DNA of 35,594 nt from positions 1 to 35,594 of the forward strand of contig JAFRGW010000003.1 in assembly GCA_017433615.1 (NCBI GenBank), read 5' to 3'. Made by a program: the position numbers and the translations under genes. This document shows, one piece after another, positions 1 to 6,705 of this stretch. This stretch comes from Eubacterium sp. GTDB taxonomy: Bacteria > Bacillota > Clostridia > Lachnospirales > Lachnospiraceae. The notes under the pieces are model-generated. The model was given only the letters and a program-made list of their open reading frames with translations. It did not search any database and had not been told where the DNA came from. Each line of letters opens with the position of its first letter. The first letter of the stretch is position 1.

Positions 1-310
1 AGAAATAATCCGGCGATTCACCGAAGAAGCTGTCGAGTCCGAAGATTCCGCGGAGGCTCCAGTCAATGTCATCCTCTTTTCCCTCAAAGTAATACGCTTC
101 TTCTCCCTGTTCCGCTTCATCCTCTGACAGCAGCGGAATATCACCATCATTGTCGACAATCCGGTTCATAATATGTCTTGCTTCATTCCGGATTGTGATT
201 GTGCTGAAAAGATAGACAAAACCGCCCATCAGCAGCATCACTGCACAAAATGACAGTGTAGAAATGATGATAAACTTTTTCCGGATTGAACTGATCTGAT
301 GTTCCGGCAT
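1..310 (-). CDS. Sensor histidine kinase, N-terminal part only (cut by window edge)
   Basis: An open frame starts at an ATG at 308-310 behind a GGGAGAG ribosome binding site and runs 103 codons to the window edge without a stop. It opens with a short cytoplasmic head, then one hydrophobic membrane segment at about residues 13-35, followed by an acidic, extracytoplasmic-looking stretch rich in Glu and Asp. No kinase domain is inside the window. The call rests on position: it begins 49 bases after the stop of an OmpR-type response regulator on the same strand, the usual order for a two-component pair, and its start (membrane anchor then sensor loop) is typical of such kinases. The stimulus cannot be inferred. 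Another single-pass membrane protein is possible but less likely. Confidence 0.65.
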   Translation of the reverse strand, partial: MPEHQISSIRKKFIIISTLSFCAVMLLMGGFVYLFSTITIRNEARHIMNRIVDNDGDIPLLSEDEAEQGEEAYYFEGKEDDIDWSLRGIFGLDSFFGESPDYF

Positions 311-359
311 ATGTACTCTCCCGTGAATCTTAGCCTTTCGTCCTTATATACCTGCTGTT

Positions 360-1043
360 TTACTGTGCCTCCAGGCAGTACCAGCCGCCCCGCTCCCCGG
401 CAATTTGAACAGCAGCGGCAACACCCGACAGCTTGCGCCGGAGGTAGCTGACATACAGAAATACCGTATCGCCATCTGCTTCCGGCTCATCTGCCCAGAT
501 CCGCTCCAGAACGTATTCTGTCGTCAGCTGCTTTCCCGGATTCAGGGTCAGGAGCTGCAGCAGTTCAAACTCTTTGATGGAAAGCCGCATCGTGTTTTCC
601 GCCTTCAGTTCAAGCGTATCCGCATCCAGCGAATAATTTGCAAACGTCACTTTCTTATTATCGTAGCGGGTGCGCCTGCGTGTCATGGCATTGACACGGG
701 CCAGCAGTTCCTTCATTGCAAACGGCTTGGGAAGATAATCATCCGCGCCGGCATCCAGCCCCTCTACCCGGTCGTTTACTTCTGCTTTTGCTGTCAGCAG
801 TAATACCGGAAGATTTATATTCTGCCCGCGCATCCTCCGAAGGACACTGATCCCGTCCAGTTTCGGCATCATGATATCCAGAATGACTGCGTCATATCCG
901 TTTTCTGCAAGGCACTCCAGAGCTGCCTCTCCGTCAAACACTGCATCCACACTGTAACCGGCATGTTCCAGCATCGCCTTTACAACACGGTTGAGATCCT
1001 CTGTATCTTCGGCAAATAACAGCTTCAATTGCGTCTCCTCCAT
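360..1043 (-). CDS. OmpR/PhoB-family response regulator
   Basis: This 227-residue protein has a receiver domain (about 6-118) and a C-terminal winged-helix DNA-binding domain (about 130-224). The receiver shows the acidic pair E12-D13, the phospho-acceptor D56 in the ILDIMMP context, T84, and K106 followed by proline. It would be phosphorylated by the partner kinase encoded directly downstream (1-310) and bind promoter DNA. The start is placed at ATG 1041-1043, behind AAAGGA with about 7 bases spacing; an upstream in-frame ATG at 1073 has no such site and would add ten unlike residues. The alarmone synthetase gene ends 57 bases upstream on the same strand with no terminator visible, so the three may be co-transcribed. 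Target genes are unknown. Confidence 0.9.
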   Translation of the reverse strand: MEETQLKLLFAEDTEDLNRVVKAMLEHAGYSVDAVFDGEAALECLAENGYDAVILDIMMPKLDGISVLRRMRGQNINLPVLLLTAKAEVNDRVEGLDAGADDYLPKPFAMKELLARVNAMTRRRTRYDNKKVTFANYSLDADTLELKAENTMRLSIKEFELLQLLTLNPGKQLTTEYVLERIWADEPEADGDTVFLYVSYLRRKLSGVAAAVQIAGERGGWYCLEAQ

Positions 1044-1100
1044 CTCAAATCCTTTACAGATCCAAAAGTACACATCTCCGGGCCTGCTGCAGCACTCTGA

Positions 1101-1682
1101 TTACAACTGATTAATCATATCCCGCAGCGTCTGCATTGACTCATCTGTCGAAGCCAGTTCATCTGCACAGCGCTTCAGCTCCCGCTCGATCAGGTCGGTG
1201 TTGCCGGTGATCGTTTTCTTGTAACTCATGTGATGCTCAAGCGCAGCCCACGTATCCTGCGAGATCGTCCGCAGCTGAATCTCTACATAGTACAATTCCG
1301 AGACCCGCAGGATCATATGAAAGCTGCGGTAACCATTTGGCTTTACATGGCGGATATAATCACGCTCCTCAACCAGAACAACGTCCGGCAGCGCCAGCAG
1401 GTGTCTGCGGATCGTATAGATATCATCGAGAAATGCACAGACAATCCGGATGCCGATTGCATCACGGATAATCTGCGTCGCAGACTCCTGCGTCTCCGGA
1501 ATTCCCTTCCTTCGGCATTTTTCCCGCATGCTTTCATCCGACTTGATCCGCGCACGGATATGCTCGATCGGATCCATGCCGATCTCCTCTGTCATTTCCG
1601 CACGGATGGCCGTAATTTCATCCGTCAACTGCCGCAGAATTTTTTTCATTTCGGGGTAGGCATCGCCATATATTCTTTCCAT
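1101..1682 (-). CDS. Small alarmone synthetase, RelQ/RelP type (GTP pyrophosphokinase)
   Basis: A single RelA/SpoT-type synthetase domain without the HD hydrolase or the TGS/ACT regulatory domains of long Rel proteins, so it should make (p)ppGpp from ATP and GTP/GDP in the cytoplasm. Family motifs are visible in order: ARIKSDESMREKC near residue 43, DAIGIRIVC, RDYIRHVKPNGYRSFH, and VEIQLRTISQDTWAALEHHMSYK, matching the layout of Bacillus YjbM/RelQ. The start is set at ATG 1680-1682 (193 aa) because a GAGGAAGG site lies 4 bases upstream and it gives RelQ-like spacing to the first motif. An upstream ATG at 1730 would add 16 residues, but its ribosome binding site would sit in the T-tract of the preceding gene's terminator. 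It probably shares a transcript with the response regulator downstream. Confidence 0.88.
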   Translation of the reverse strand: MERIYGDAYPEMKKILRQLTDEITAIRAEMTEEIGMDPIEHIRARIKSDESMREKCRRKGIPETQESATQIIRDAIGIRIVCAFLDDIYTIRRHLLALPDVVLVEERDYIRHVKPNGYRSFHMILRVSELYYVEIQLRTISQDTWAALEHHMSYKKTITGNTDLIERELKRCADELASTDESMQTLRDMINQL

Positions 1683-1735
1683 ACTGCCTTCCTCATATTT
1701 TTGCAGAAATCTGATTGTTTGCAGTTCCATGTAAC

Positions 1736-1768
1736 GGAAAAACAGGCTGCCGCTCAGCGGCAGCCTGC
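1736..1768 (-). terminator. Rho-independent terminator after the SH3-domain gene
   Basis: On the minus strand an 11-base perfect GC-rich stem (1743-1753 with 1757-1767) with a three-base loop is followed by five Ts. It lies 26 bases after the stop of the SH3b-domain gene and ends that transcript; it also separates it from the alarmone synthetase gene. Confidence 0.9.
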
Positions 1769-1793
1769 TTCTGATGATTCTTGCTTATGGTTC

Positions 1794-2795
1794 TTACTTA
1801 AAGTATCCGTTCTTTACGAATCCGGTGACGCCGCTGTATCTTACCTTCAGCCAGTTGTTCGCTTCTCTTCCGATTACTGTCACAGTCCGGCCTGCAGGAA
1901 TTGCGGTTATAATATTGGTTCTGGTTCCCGAAGCAGGTGTACTGCGCAGGTTCAGAGCGGTTCTGGTTACTTTGTTATACGGTTTCACGGCACCGATTCC
2001 CATCCGTGACTGGTCATCTGTGAAATGGCCGCCCCGGATGTAGCCGGTTTTCTTCTTGTATTTGATTTTATACCAGTTGTTGCTCTTCTGTGCCTTGATT
2101 GTTACGGTGGCTCCCTTCGGGATGATCCTGATGACATTGTCATTGTTTGCAGTGCTCATGGAACTGCGCATCTTGATCGCCTCAGCCATAACCCGCTTCT
2201 TCTTGCTGCTTTTCGTTGTGGTGGTCGTCTTTGTCGCCTTAATGCTGGTAGAACTGCTGCTCTTGCTGGCGGCGCTCATTCTGGATCTGTCATCCGTGAA
2301 ATGGCCGCCCCGGATGTAACCGGTTTTGCCGTTTGCACGGACGTAATACCACAGGTTTGCTTCAATGGACAGCACACTGACCGTCTGTCCTTTGTGTACC
2401 ACGCCGATAATATTTGACCTGTTTGCAGTACTTCTGGAGCTGCGAATATTCAGGTCTTCTGCCATCGTCTTGTAACCGAGCACCGTTGCACCGGACCGCA
2501 GATATTTACTGTTGACATAGCCCGTTCTCCCATTGTACATGACCTTAAACCAGGTTCCGGGCTTTGCGAGTACCTGTACCTGATTGCCGGCCGGGATCGC
2601 AAGGATCACTTTATAATTTGTCCCTGCTCCGGTGCGCATGTTAAGTGCTGTCGTCGTTGTTCTGTATTCTGCCGCCTGTACATTCTCTGCACGGATTCCC
2701 GGTACGGCTATCCCTGCCGGTGAGAGGATTCCGACTGCCAGTGCTGCAATGAGACAGAACAGAATCAGGACGCTTCTCTTTGTTCGTTTACACAT
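1794..2795 (-). CDS. Secreted protein with four SH3b (SH3_3) domains
   Basis: The 333-residue product has a Sec signal peptide (basic MCKRTKR head, hydrophobic core, cleavage probably after VQA near residue 41) and then four bacterial SH3 domains at about 44-107, 113-172, 206-265 and 275-333. Each shows the pattern LN(M/I)R...G.V..I..G..V.V......W.KV...GKTGYV. Domains 2 and 3 both end in TGYIRGGHFTDD.SRM, and a 30-residue Ser/Thr/Lys linker joins them. No catalytic domain is present, so the likely role is cell-wall binding or decoration; this is inferred from the family. The start is ATG 2793-2795 behind AAGGAGGAGG; an upstream in-frame ATG at 2819 precedes that site. It is a single-gene unit with its own promoter and terminator. 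Confidence 0.88.
   Translation of the reverse strand: MCKRTKRSVLILFCLIAALAVGILSPAGIAVPGIRAENVQAAEYRTTTTALNMRTGAGTNYKVILAIPAGNQVQVLAKPGTWFKVMYNGRTGYVNSKYLRSGATVLGYKTMAEDLNIRSSRSTANRSNIIGVVHKGQTVSVLSIEANLWYYVRANGKTGYIRGGHFTDDRSRMSAASKSSSSTSIKATKTTTTTKSSKKKRVMAEAIKMRSSMSTANNDNVIRIIPKGATVTIKAQKSNNWYKIKYKKKTGYIRGGHFTDDQSRMGIGAVKPYNKVTRTALNLRSTPASGTRTNIITAIPAGRTVTVIGREANNWLKVRYSGVTGFVKNGYFK
2020..2318 (+). repeat. Exact 23-bp direct repeat inside the SH3b gene
   Basis: The same 23 bases occur at 2020-2042 and 2296-2318, 276 bp apart, at the ends of SH3b domains 2 and 3 (the TGYIRGGHF segment). Flanking bases are also close. This indicates a fairly recent internal domain duplication or gene conversion, and would allow deletion or duplication of one domain by recombination. 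Confidence 0.85.
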
Positions 2796-2830
2796 ACTGT
2801 CCTCCTCCTTTACATACAATCTCGTTTGTT

Positions 2831-2870
2831 TGACCCGCCTCCTTCACTGACGGGAACTCCCCCACTTTAT
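2831..2870 (-). repeat. Dispersed GGGGAGT-type hairpin element, copy A
   Basis: In the untranslated leader of the SH3b gene, the minus strand reads CAATAAAGTGGGGGAGTTCCCG and then a GGAGGCGGG block and TCAAAC. A closely similar block (CAATAGATGGGGGAGTCCCCG) occurs in the fabD-fabG gap near 28.2 kb. The shared part forms a short GGG-AGT-CCC hairpin. It looks like a small dispersed repeat or a decayed insertion-sequence end. Confidence 0.5.
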
Positions 2871-2891
2871 TGGTGTTTTCTGTGTGTCTTT

Positions 2892-2920
2892 ATTATGCAC
2901 GAAATACATGATTTCGTCAA
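2892..2920 (-). promoter_or_regulatory. Promoter of the SH3b gene with an inverted repeat in its spacer
   Basis: Reading on the minus strand: -35 TTGACG (2915-2920), a 17-base spacer, -10 CATAAT (2892-2897); each box is 5 of 6 to the vegetative consensus. The spacer is largely filled by a perfect 7-5-7 inverted repeat, ACGAAAT-N5-ATTTCGT at 2899-2917, which overlaps the -35 box and is placed where a repressor would block polymerase. The transcript would start near 2885, giving a leader of about 90 bases. Confidence 0.75.
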
Positions 2921-2978
2921 TTTTTTTCTGAATACTCCTCGTTTTTAATGCGTTTTTACGAGAAATATTACATATTGT

Positions 2979-4355
2979 TTACAATTCCAGTCCCATGTTT
3001 TTCAGGTCGGCAACAACTTCATCATACATCTGCTGCCATTCCGGAACCGGTTCGATTGTCTCCATATTATAGGAAACATCAAACGGCTGGCCGTCATTGC
3101 CGCCTTTCTGCTCAAATATATGTTCATATTTTGCCAGCAGCTTCAGTACCATCTCATTCGCCTGCCCGCGGGTCATTCCCATGCGCGCAACCGCCTTGCC
3201 GACCTCGCCCATCAGCCGGCATTCCAGACCGGTTCCATGCGGTACTCTTCCGTTCGCTGCACCCAGTCCTTCCAGATGGCCGCCGCTGACCGTAACGACA
3301 ATGGAATTAGCCGCAACTTCATACAACAGTTCTTTTGTCAGACTGCCGCTTGCCGGCCAGAGGTCGCAGACAATGATCGCCGGCGCCTTCTTTGCAAATG
3401 TCTGGCAGAGTACCGACTGCAGCCACAGACATCCGCGTGCCGTTGTCGCCACGTCGCGGATATGAATCGGATGGCAGAGGTGGTAGTCTGCCGCAGCAAA
3501 CCAGTTGGCTGCCATGATGGAAGCAATCATGATCATGCAGCTGCCGGGCGCATCTCCGCCGAGACCGCCGACCATGGTACAGGCGAGTGAAGCATTTTTC
3601 ATTCCATAGTCCAGCGAATTCGCAGTACGGATCAGGTTGCCGTTATCCATGATCAGCTCATTAAACAGCGCGACCAGGTGTGAGTCACACGGCCGCAGAT
3701 ATTTCTCCGCTGCCGCCGACAGATCCCCGAGCTCCGTCACGGCACTCTCTGCTGCCAGCAGTCCAAGACCCGGCCTGCCGACCTTTTTCAGTGCCTTATG
3801 CAGATACTGCATTTCCCGGCGCACTGCAATGATTTCTGTCGGTTCACCGCTGGCCACCTGAAACCCATCCACATCCACCAGCGAACCACAGGTCAGAAGA
3901 TCAATTACCGGCTCTTTCGCAACACTTTCGATAATCGGGTAATACAGACGCTCCGGCGTCGGACATCCCGGATTGCCTGCCCAGACTGCCGGCGGACGAC
4001 GGTCTTCAATTCCGCGCGCCACAAGCGTATAGGCATCCCTGCCCTCGCCCATCGTCAGTTCCGTCTTCATATTTGCAATGCCTTCGTCGATCTCTTCGGG
4101 CGTCAGCTTCATGATCCGTCCGGTCGTCATATTGTAAATACCTGTCCGGATCAAAAGTTCACGCGCCGCTGTAAACATATCATCCAGCAGCTGATCATCC
4201 TGCGGAATCAGCACATCCTTATCCCAGTCAAACTCATAATCCCCGACCAGTTCCATGACATTATCAATGATATAGTCCATGTCCCAGTCTTCCTTGGCGA
4301 CCTTCTCGCCTGTTTTACTGCGCTCGTAAAGATTCAGAAACTGCTTTGTATCCAT
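2979..4355 (-). CDS. MtmB-family corrinoid methyltransferase homologue without pyrrolysine
   Basis: The 458-residue protein matches methanogen monomethylamine:corrinoid methyltransferase MtmB along its whole length (MtmB is also about 458 aa). Shared landmarks include GEK...DDW near the start, GIY..(T)..RI.K.T..EI near 72-90, G.GRDA at 104-108, GRPG.G at 193-198, CDSH...LNEL at 223-233, WH.HPIHIR-like region near 290, and the C-terminal TGLE.R.MGEV. In MtmB the pyrrolysine (residue 202, UAG) follows GRPGMGV; here the aligned residue is Leu200, read from a normal sense codon. The enzyme would be expected to demethylate some methylated amine onto a corrinoid protein, but without Pyl the substrate may differ, as seen for MttB-family relatives such as MtgB. 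No corrinoid protein, activase or pyl gene is in the window. The start has AAGGAG 10 bases upstream. Confidence 0.8.
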   Translation of the reverse strand: MDTKQFLNLYERSKTGEKVAKEDWDMDYIIDNVMELVGDYEFDWDKDVLIPQDDQLLDDMFTAARELLIRTGIYNMTTGRIMKLTPEEIDEGIANMKTELTMGEGRDAYTLVARGIEDRRPPAVWAGNPGCPTPERLYYPIIESVAKEPVIDLLTCGSLVDVDGFQVASGEPTEIIAVRREMQYLHKALKKVGRPGLGLLAAESAVTELGDLSAAAEKYLRPCDSHLVALFNELIMDNGNLIRTANSLDYGMKNASLACTMVGGLGGDAPGSCMIMIASIMAANWFAAADYHLCHPIHIRDVATTARGCLWLQSVLCQTFAKKAPAIIVCDLWPASGSLTKELLYEVAANSIVVTVSGGHLEGLGAANGRVPHGTGLECRLMGEVGKAVARMGMTRGQANEMVLKLLAKYEHIFEQKGGNDGQPFDVSYNMETIEPVPEWQQMYDEVVADLKNMGLEL

Positions 4356-4415
4356 ACAGTGTGATCTCCTTATTGTTCTATTCTATCAGCTGTTATACTG
4401 CTGTAACTGATTTTC

Positions 4416-4444
4416 AGTATACCTTACCGAAGGGCTTTCGTGAA
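4416..4444 (-). promoter_or_regulatory. Promoter of the MtmB-like gene
   Basis: On the minus strand, TTCACG (4439-4444), a 17-base spacer and TATACT (4416-4421), followed by a leader of about 55 bases to the ATG at 4355. The -10 box is 5 of 6 and the -35 box 4 of 6 to consensus. Together with the terminator at 4495-4538 this makes the gene a separate unit from the transketolase genes. The GntR-type operator word of the neighbouring locus is not found here. Confidence 0.6.
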
Positions 4445-4494
4445 GTAGGAGACAGAGGAAATCATGTGTAATGCAGCAAAAGTGATTTGCGGCA

Positions 4495-4538
4495 TAAAAA
4501 AAAGCCGGCGGATTCATTGTCGTGAATCTCGCCGGCTC
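4495..4538 (-). terminator. Rho-independent terminator after the transketolase genes
   Basis: Downstream of the C-terminal transketolase subunit the minus strand has AGCCGGCG...ATTCA pairing with TGAAT...CGCCGGCT (arms about 4503-4516 and 4522-4536), followed by eight Ts. Strong stem and long T-tract. Confidence 0.92.
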
Positions 4539-4544
4539 TTTTCT

Positions 4545-5501
4545 TTATGCCGCTTTCTTTCTTATAAAAGTGCACACTTCGCCCGCGATATGTGCCGGGC
4601 TCAGGTTGTATTTATCCAGAAGTTCGGCGTGAGGACCGGATTCAGTAAATACATCATCGATACCGATTCTTAAAACCGGAACCGGAACGGTATTTGTAAC
4701 AACCTCACAAACTGCAGAACCGAGTCCGCCAATGACACTGTGTTCCTCGGTAACAATGATTCTTCCGCAGTCTTCCGCCGCGCGGATGATTTCCACCTCA
4801 TCAATTGGTTTTACACACGGCATCTCAATAATTCTCACGCGGATACCCTGCTGCTCCCAGAGCTCTTTCGCGCGAAGCACACGCGCGACGGCTGTACCAT
4901 TGCAGATGATTGCGGCATCGGTTCCTGCCTCATCCAGAACATTTGCTTTTCCGATCTTAAACTGGTAGGATTCATCAAATACTTTTTCGACAGGACCGCG
5001 GCCGATTCTGAAATAGACCGGTCCCTTATAGTCAAGAATCTCCCTTGCCATTACAACGCAGGATGCAGCGTCTGCGGGAACGGCTACGACAAGATTCGCG
5101 ATACTGCGCATCATACCGACATCTTCTATTCCCTGATGGGTGACACCCTCAATATTACCGGACAGACCGGAAAGGCCGCTGATGATCTTGACATCCAGAT
5201 TCGGATAGCAGATAAAGGTACGGATCTGCTCTGCAATCCGCATAGAGGCAAACGGTGCGTAGGTTGCGATAACTGCTTTGCCGCCGCAGGAAGCGATACC
5301 CGCGCCAATCAGAGCCATATTCTGCTCCGCGATGCCGTTATTGATGACACGGTCCGGGAATTCTGCCGCCATCGGCTTGCAGCCCATTGACTTTGTCGTG
5401 TCTGCGCCGACCGCAAACAAATTATCGTATTCTTTTGCCTTTTCCAGAAGCGCGATTCCAAATGCATCTCTTGTAGAAATCTTATCATATGTTACAGCCA
5501 T
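4545..5501 (-). CDS. Transketolase, C-terminal subunit (split transketolase)
   Basis: The 318-residue protein contains the pyrimidine-binding (about 5-170) and C-terminal (about 190-315) domains of a transketolase. The catalytic glutamate that activates thiamine diphosphate is E59 in NNGIAEQNM; phosphate/sugar-contact sequences such as THQGIED near 120 and the EEHSVIGGLG segment near 252 are present. It must pair with the N-terminal subunit encoded immediately upstream; the two frames overlap by 10 bases, so translation is coupled. The start follows GAGGAGGAACGGTC. Split transketolases of this size are common in Firmicutes catabolic clusters (for example apulose-4-phosphate transketolase) as well as in some central pathways; the link to the TRAP transporter locus argues for a catabolic, substrate-specific role here. 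Its acceptor and donor sugars are not known. Confidence 0.93.
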   Translation of the reverse strand: MAVTYDKISTRDAFGIALLEKAKEYDNLFAVGADTTKSMGCKPMAAEFPDRVINNGIAEQNMALIGAGIASCGGKAVIATYAPFASMRIAEQIRTFICYPNLDVKIISGLSGLSGNIEGVTHQGIEDVGMMRSIANLVVAVPADAASCVVMAREILDYKGPVYFRIGRGPVEKVFDESYQFKIGKANVLDEAGTDAAIICNGTAVARVLRAKELWEQQGIRVRIIEMPCVKPIDEVEIIRAAEDCGRIIVTEEHSVIGGLGSAVCEVVTNTVPVPVLRIGIDDVFTESGPHAELLDKYNLSPAHIAGEVCTFIRKKAA

Positions 5502-6331
5502 GACCGTTCCTCCTCCAATTCTCTGATTGCCTGTTCATACTGCTCTGCAGTCGGTACTTTCTGGTGCCATGCATTGTCAAATTCCATATAGCTGACACCT
5601 TTTCCTTTAATTGTGTTCGCCATAATACAGGTTGGCTTGCCGCGGAATCCTTTTGCCATATCCAGAGCACTGACAATCTCTGCCATGTTATGCCCGTTGA
5701 TGGTAATTACATTCCAGCCAAGGTTTTCCCAGGCGGCTGTCATGCCCGGAATGTGCTGGATGTCATAAACCGCACCACAGCTTTGCAGATGATTACAGTC
5801 AACAATTGCCGTTAAGTTATCAACCTTCATGGCCGGTGCCGCGAGTACAGATTCCCACACGGTTCCTTCCTGAATTTCTCCGTCTCCGAGGATGCAGTAT
5901 ACCTGCGCATTGGATCCTCTGTTCTTTAAGTAAACCGACATCCCAAGTGCTGCGGAAAGCCCGTTTCCAAGCGAGCCGCTGGTCATGTCAACGCCCGGGG
6001 TTTTCTTCATATCCGGATGTCCCTGCAGCTTGCTTCCGGTTCTTCTTACGGTTGTCAGCCATTCCTTTGGAAAATATCCCTTCTCAGCCAGCGCGGAATA
6101 GATGACCGGGCAGGCATGCCCTTTTGAAAGCACCAGGCGGTCGCGGTCTTCCATATCCGGATGTTTCGGATCCACATTCATTGAATAGAAGTAAAGTGCG
6201 GTAACGATGTCTGTGCAGGAAAGAGCCGGTCCTGGATGGGAAGGTCCCTGTGCCTTAAAAGCGATGTCGACGATGTCTTTCCGGATCGTGTTTGCCATTA
6301 GTTCCAGATCACGGATTTTTGATTCTCGCAT
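5492..6331 (-). CDS. Transketolase, N-terminal subunit (split transketolase)
   Basis: This 279-residue protein is the diphosphate-binding half of transketolase. The thiamine diphosphate/Mg motif runs from GDG at 149-151 to N180, and the conserved histidines H32 (SHPGP), H72 (KGHA) and H105 (GHPD) are in place, as is GSLGNGLS at 119-126. With the next gene's product it forms a complete transketolase. The start is ATG 6329-6331, six bases after AAGGAGG; an in-frame upstream ATG at 6412 would add an Arg/Lys-rich head unlike the family and would lie inside the operator and promoter region. It is the first gene of a two-gene operon facing away from the dehydrogenase and TRAP genes and sharing their operator word. 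Confidence 0.93.
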   Translation of the reverse strand: MRESKIRDLELMANTIRKDIVDIAFKAQGPSHPGPALSCTDIVTALYFYSMNVDPKHPDMEDRDRLVLSKGHACPVIYSALAEKGYFPKEWLTTVRRTGSKLQGHPDMKKTPGVDMTSGSLGNGLSAALGMSVYLKNRGSNAQVYCILGDGEIQEGTVWESVLAAPAMKVDNLTAIVDCNHLQSCGAVYDIQHIPGMTAAWENLGWNVITINGHNMAEIVSALDMAKGFRGKPTCIMANTIKGKGVSYMEFDNAWHQKVPTAEQYEQAIRELEEERSWL

Positions 6332-6403
6332 AACGCGCCTCCTTAATAAGATAGAACTGTTTTGATATTGCTTTCGCTTTCGTCTCCGTCGCGCTTTGTT
6401 ATG

Positions 6404-6413
6404 CGACGTCATA
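6404..6413 (-). promoter_or_regulatory. Putative GntR operator, transketolase side
   Basis: The minus strand reads TATGACGTCG here, just downstream of the -10 box of the transketolase promoter (over the likely start of transcription). The same ten bases occur at 6605-6614, and with one change at 10870-10879. A repressor bound here would block the transketolase promoter. Confidence 0.6.
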
Positions 6414-6425
6414 TGTTATGATGCA

Positions 6426-6454
6426 ACAATATCGTACCTTGCGCTGAAAGTCAA
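6426..6454 (-). promoter_or_regulatory. Promoter of the split transketolase operon
   Basis: On the minus strand, -35 TTGACT (6449-6454), 17-base spacer, -10 TATTGT (6426-6431). The operator word at 6404-6413 follows directly. The leader to the ATG at 6331 would be about 90 bases. Confidence 0.6.
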
Positions 6455-6566
6455 TAGGTAAATGTAGATAAAACAAATGCTGAAAATTATACAAACTGCA
6501 CAATTACAGCTTGTTTTTGTCGGTATTGCACAAATTAATTCGAATTATATTGGCTGTTTTTCAGTA

Positions 6567-6595
6567 TTGCAAAACCAGGAGACAAAAGATAGAAT
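6567..6595 (+). promoter_or_regulatory. Promoter of the dehydrogenase-TRAP operon
   Basis: -35 TTGCAA (6567-6572), 17-base spacer, -10 TAGAAT (6590-6595). The operator at 6605-6621 begins ten bases later, over the expected transcription start. Confidence 0.6.
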
Positions 6596-6604
6596 GTTCT
6601 TAAA

Positions 6605-6621
6605 TATGACGTCGGACGTCA
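6605..6621 (+). promoter_or_regulatory. Putative GntR operator, palindromic, dehydrogenase side
   Basis: TGACGTC-G-GACGTCA (6607-6621) is a perfect 15-base palindrome, preceded by TA to give the TATGACGTCG word, and followed by a second small palindrome CACATGTG. It sits directly after the -10 box, the position of a classical repressor site. It is the best of three related sites in the locus. Confidence 0.7.
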
Positions 6622-6705
6622 CATGTGATGAGCTTGTAACCGGATCCGGCATTTACGAAAAAAAACAATCTATATTTACACAAAAAAAGAAAGAGGTTCT
6701 TCATT

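Larger units (their letters stand above)
6332..6705. other. 374-bp divergent control region
   Basis: No credible gene lies between the transketolase operon (leftward) and the dehydrogenase-TRAP operon (rightward). The stretch holds one promoter and one copy of the TATGACGTCG word for each direction; between about 6455 and 6566 it is AT-rich with no further clear signal. Confidence 0.8.

Noticed and set aside
3740-3765. Possible in-frame UAG (pyrrolysine) codon in the MtmB-like gene
   Set aside because: The frame is open over all 458 codons, and the position that aligns with Pyl202 is a leucine sense codon, so no amber readthrough is needed.
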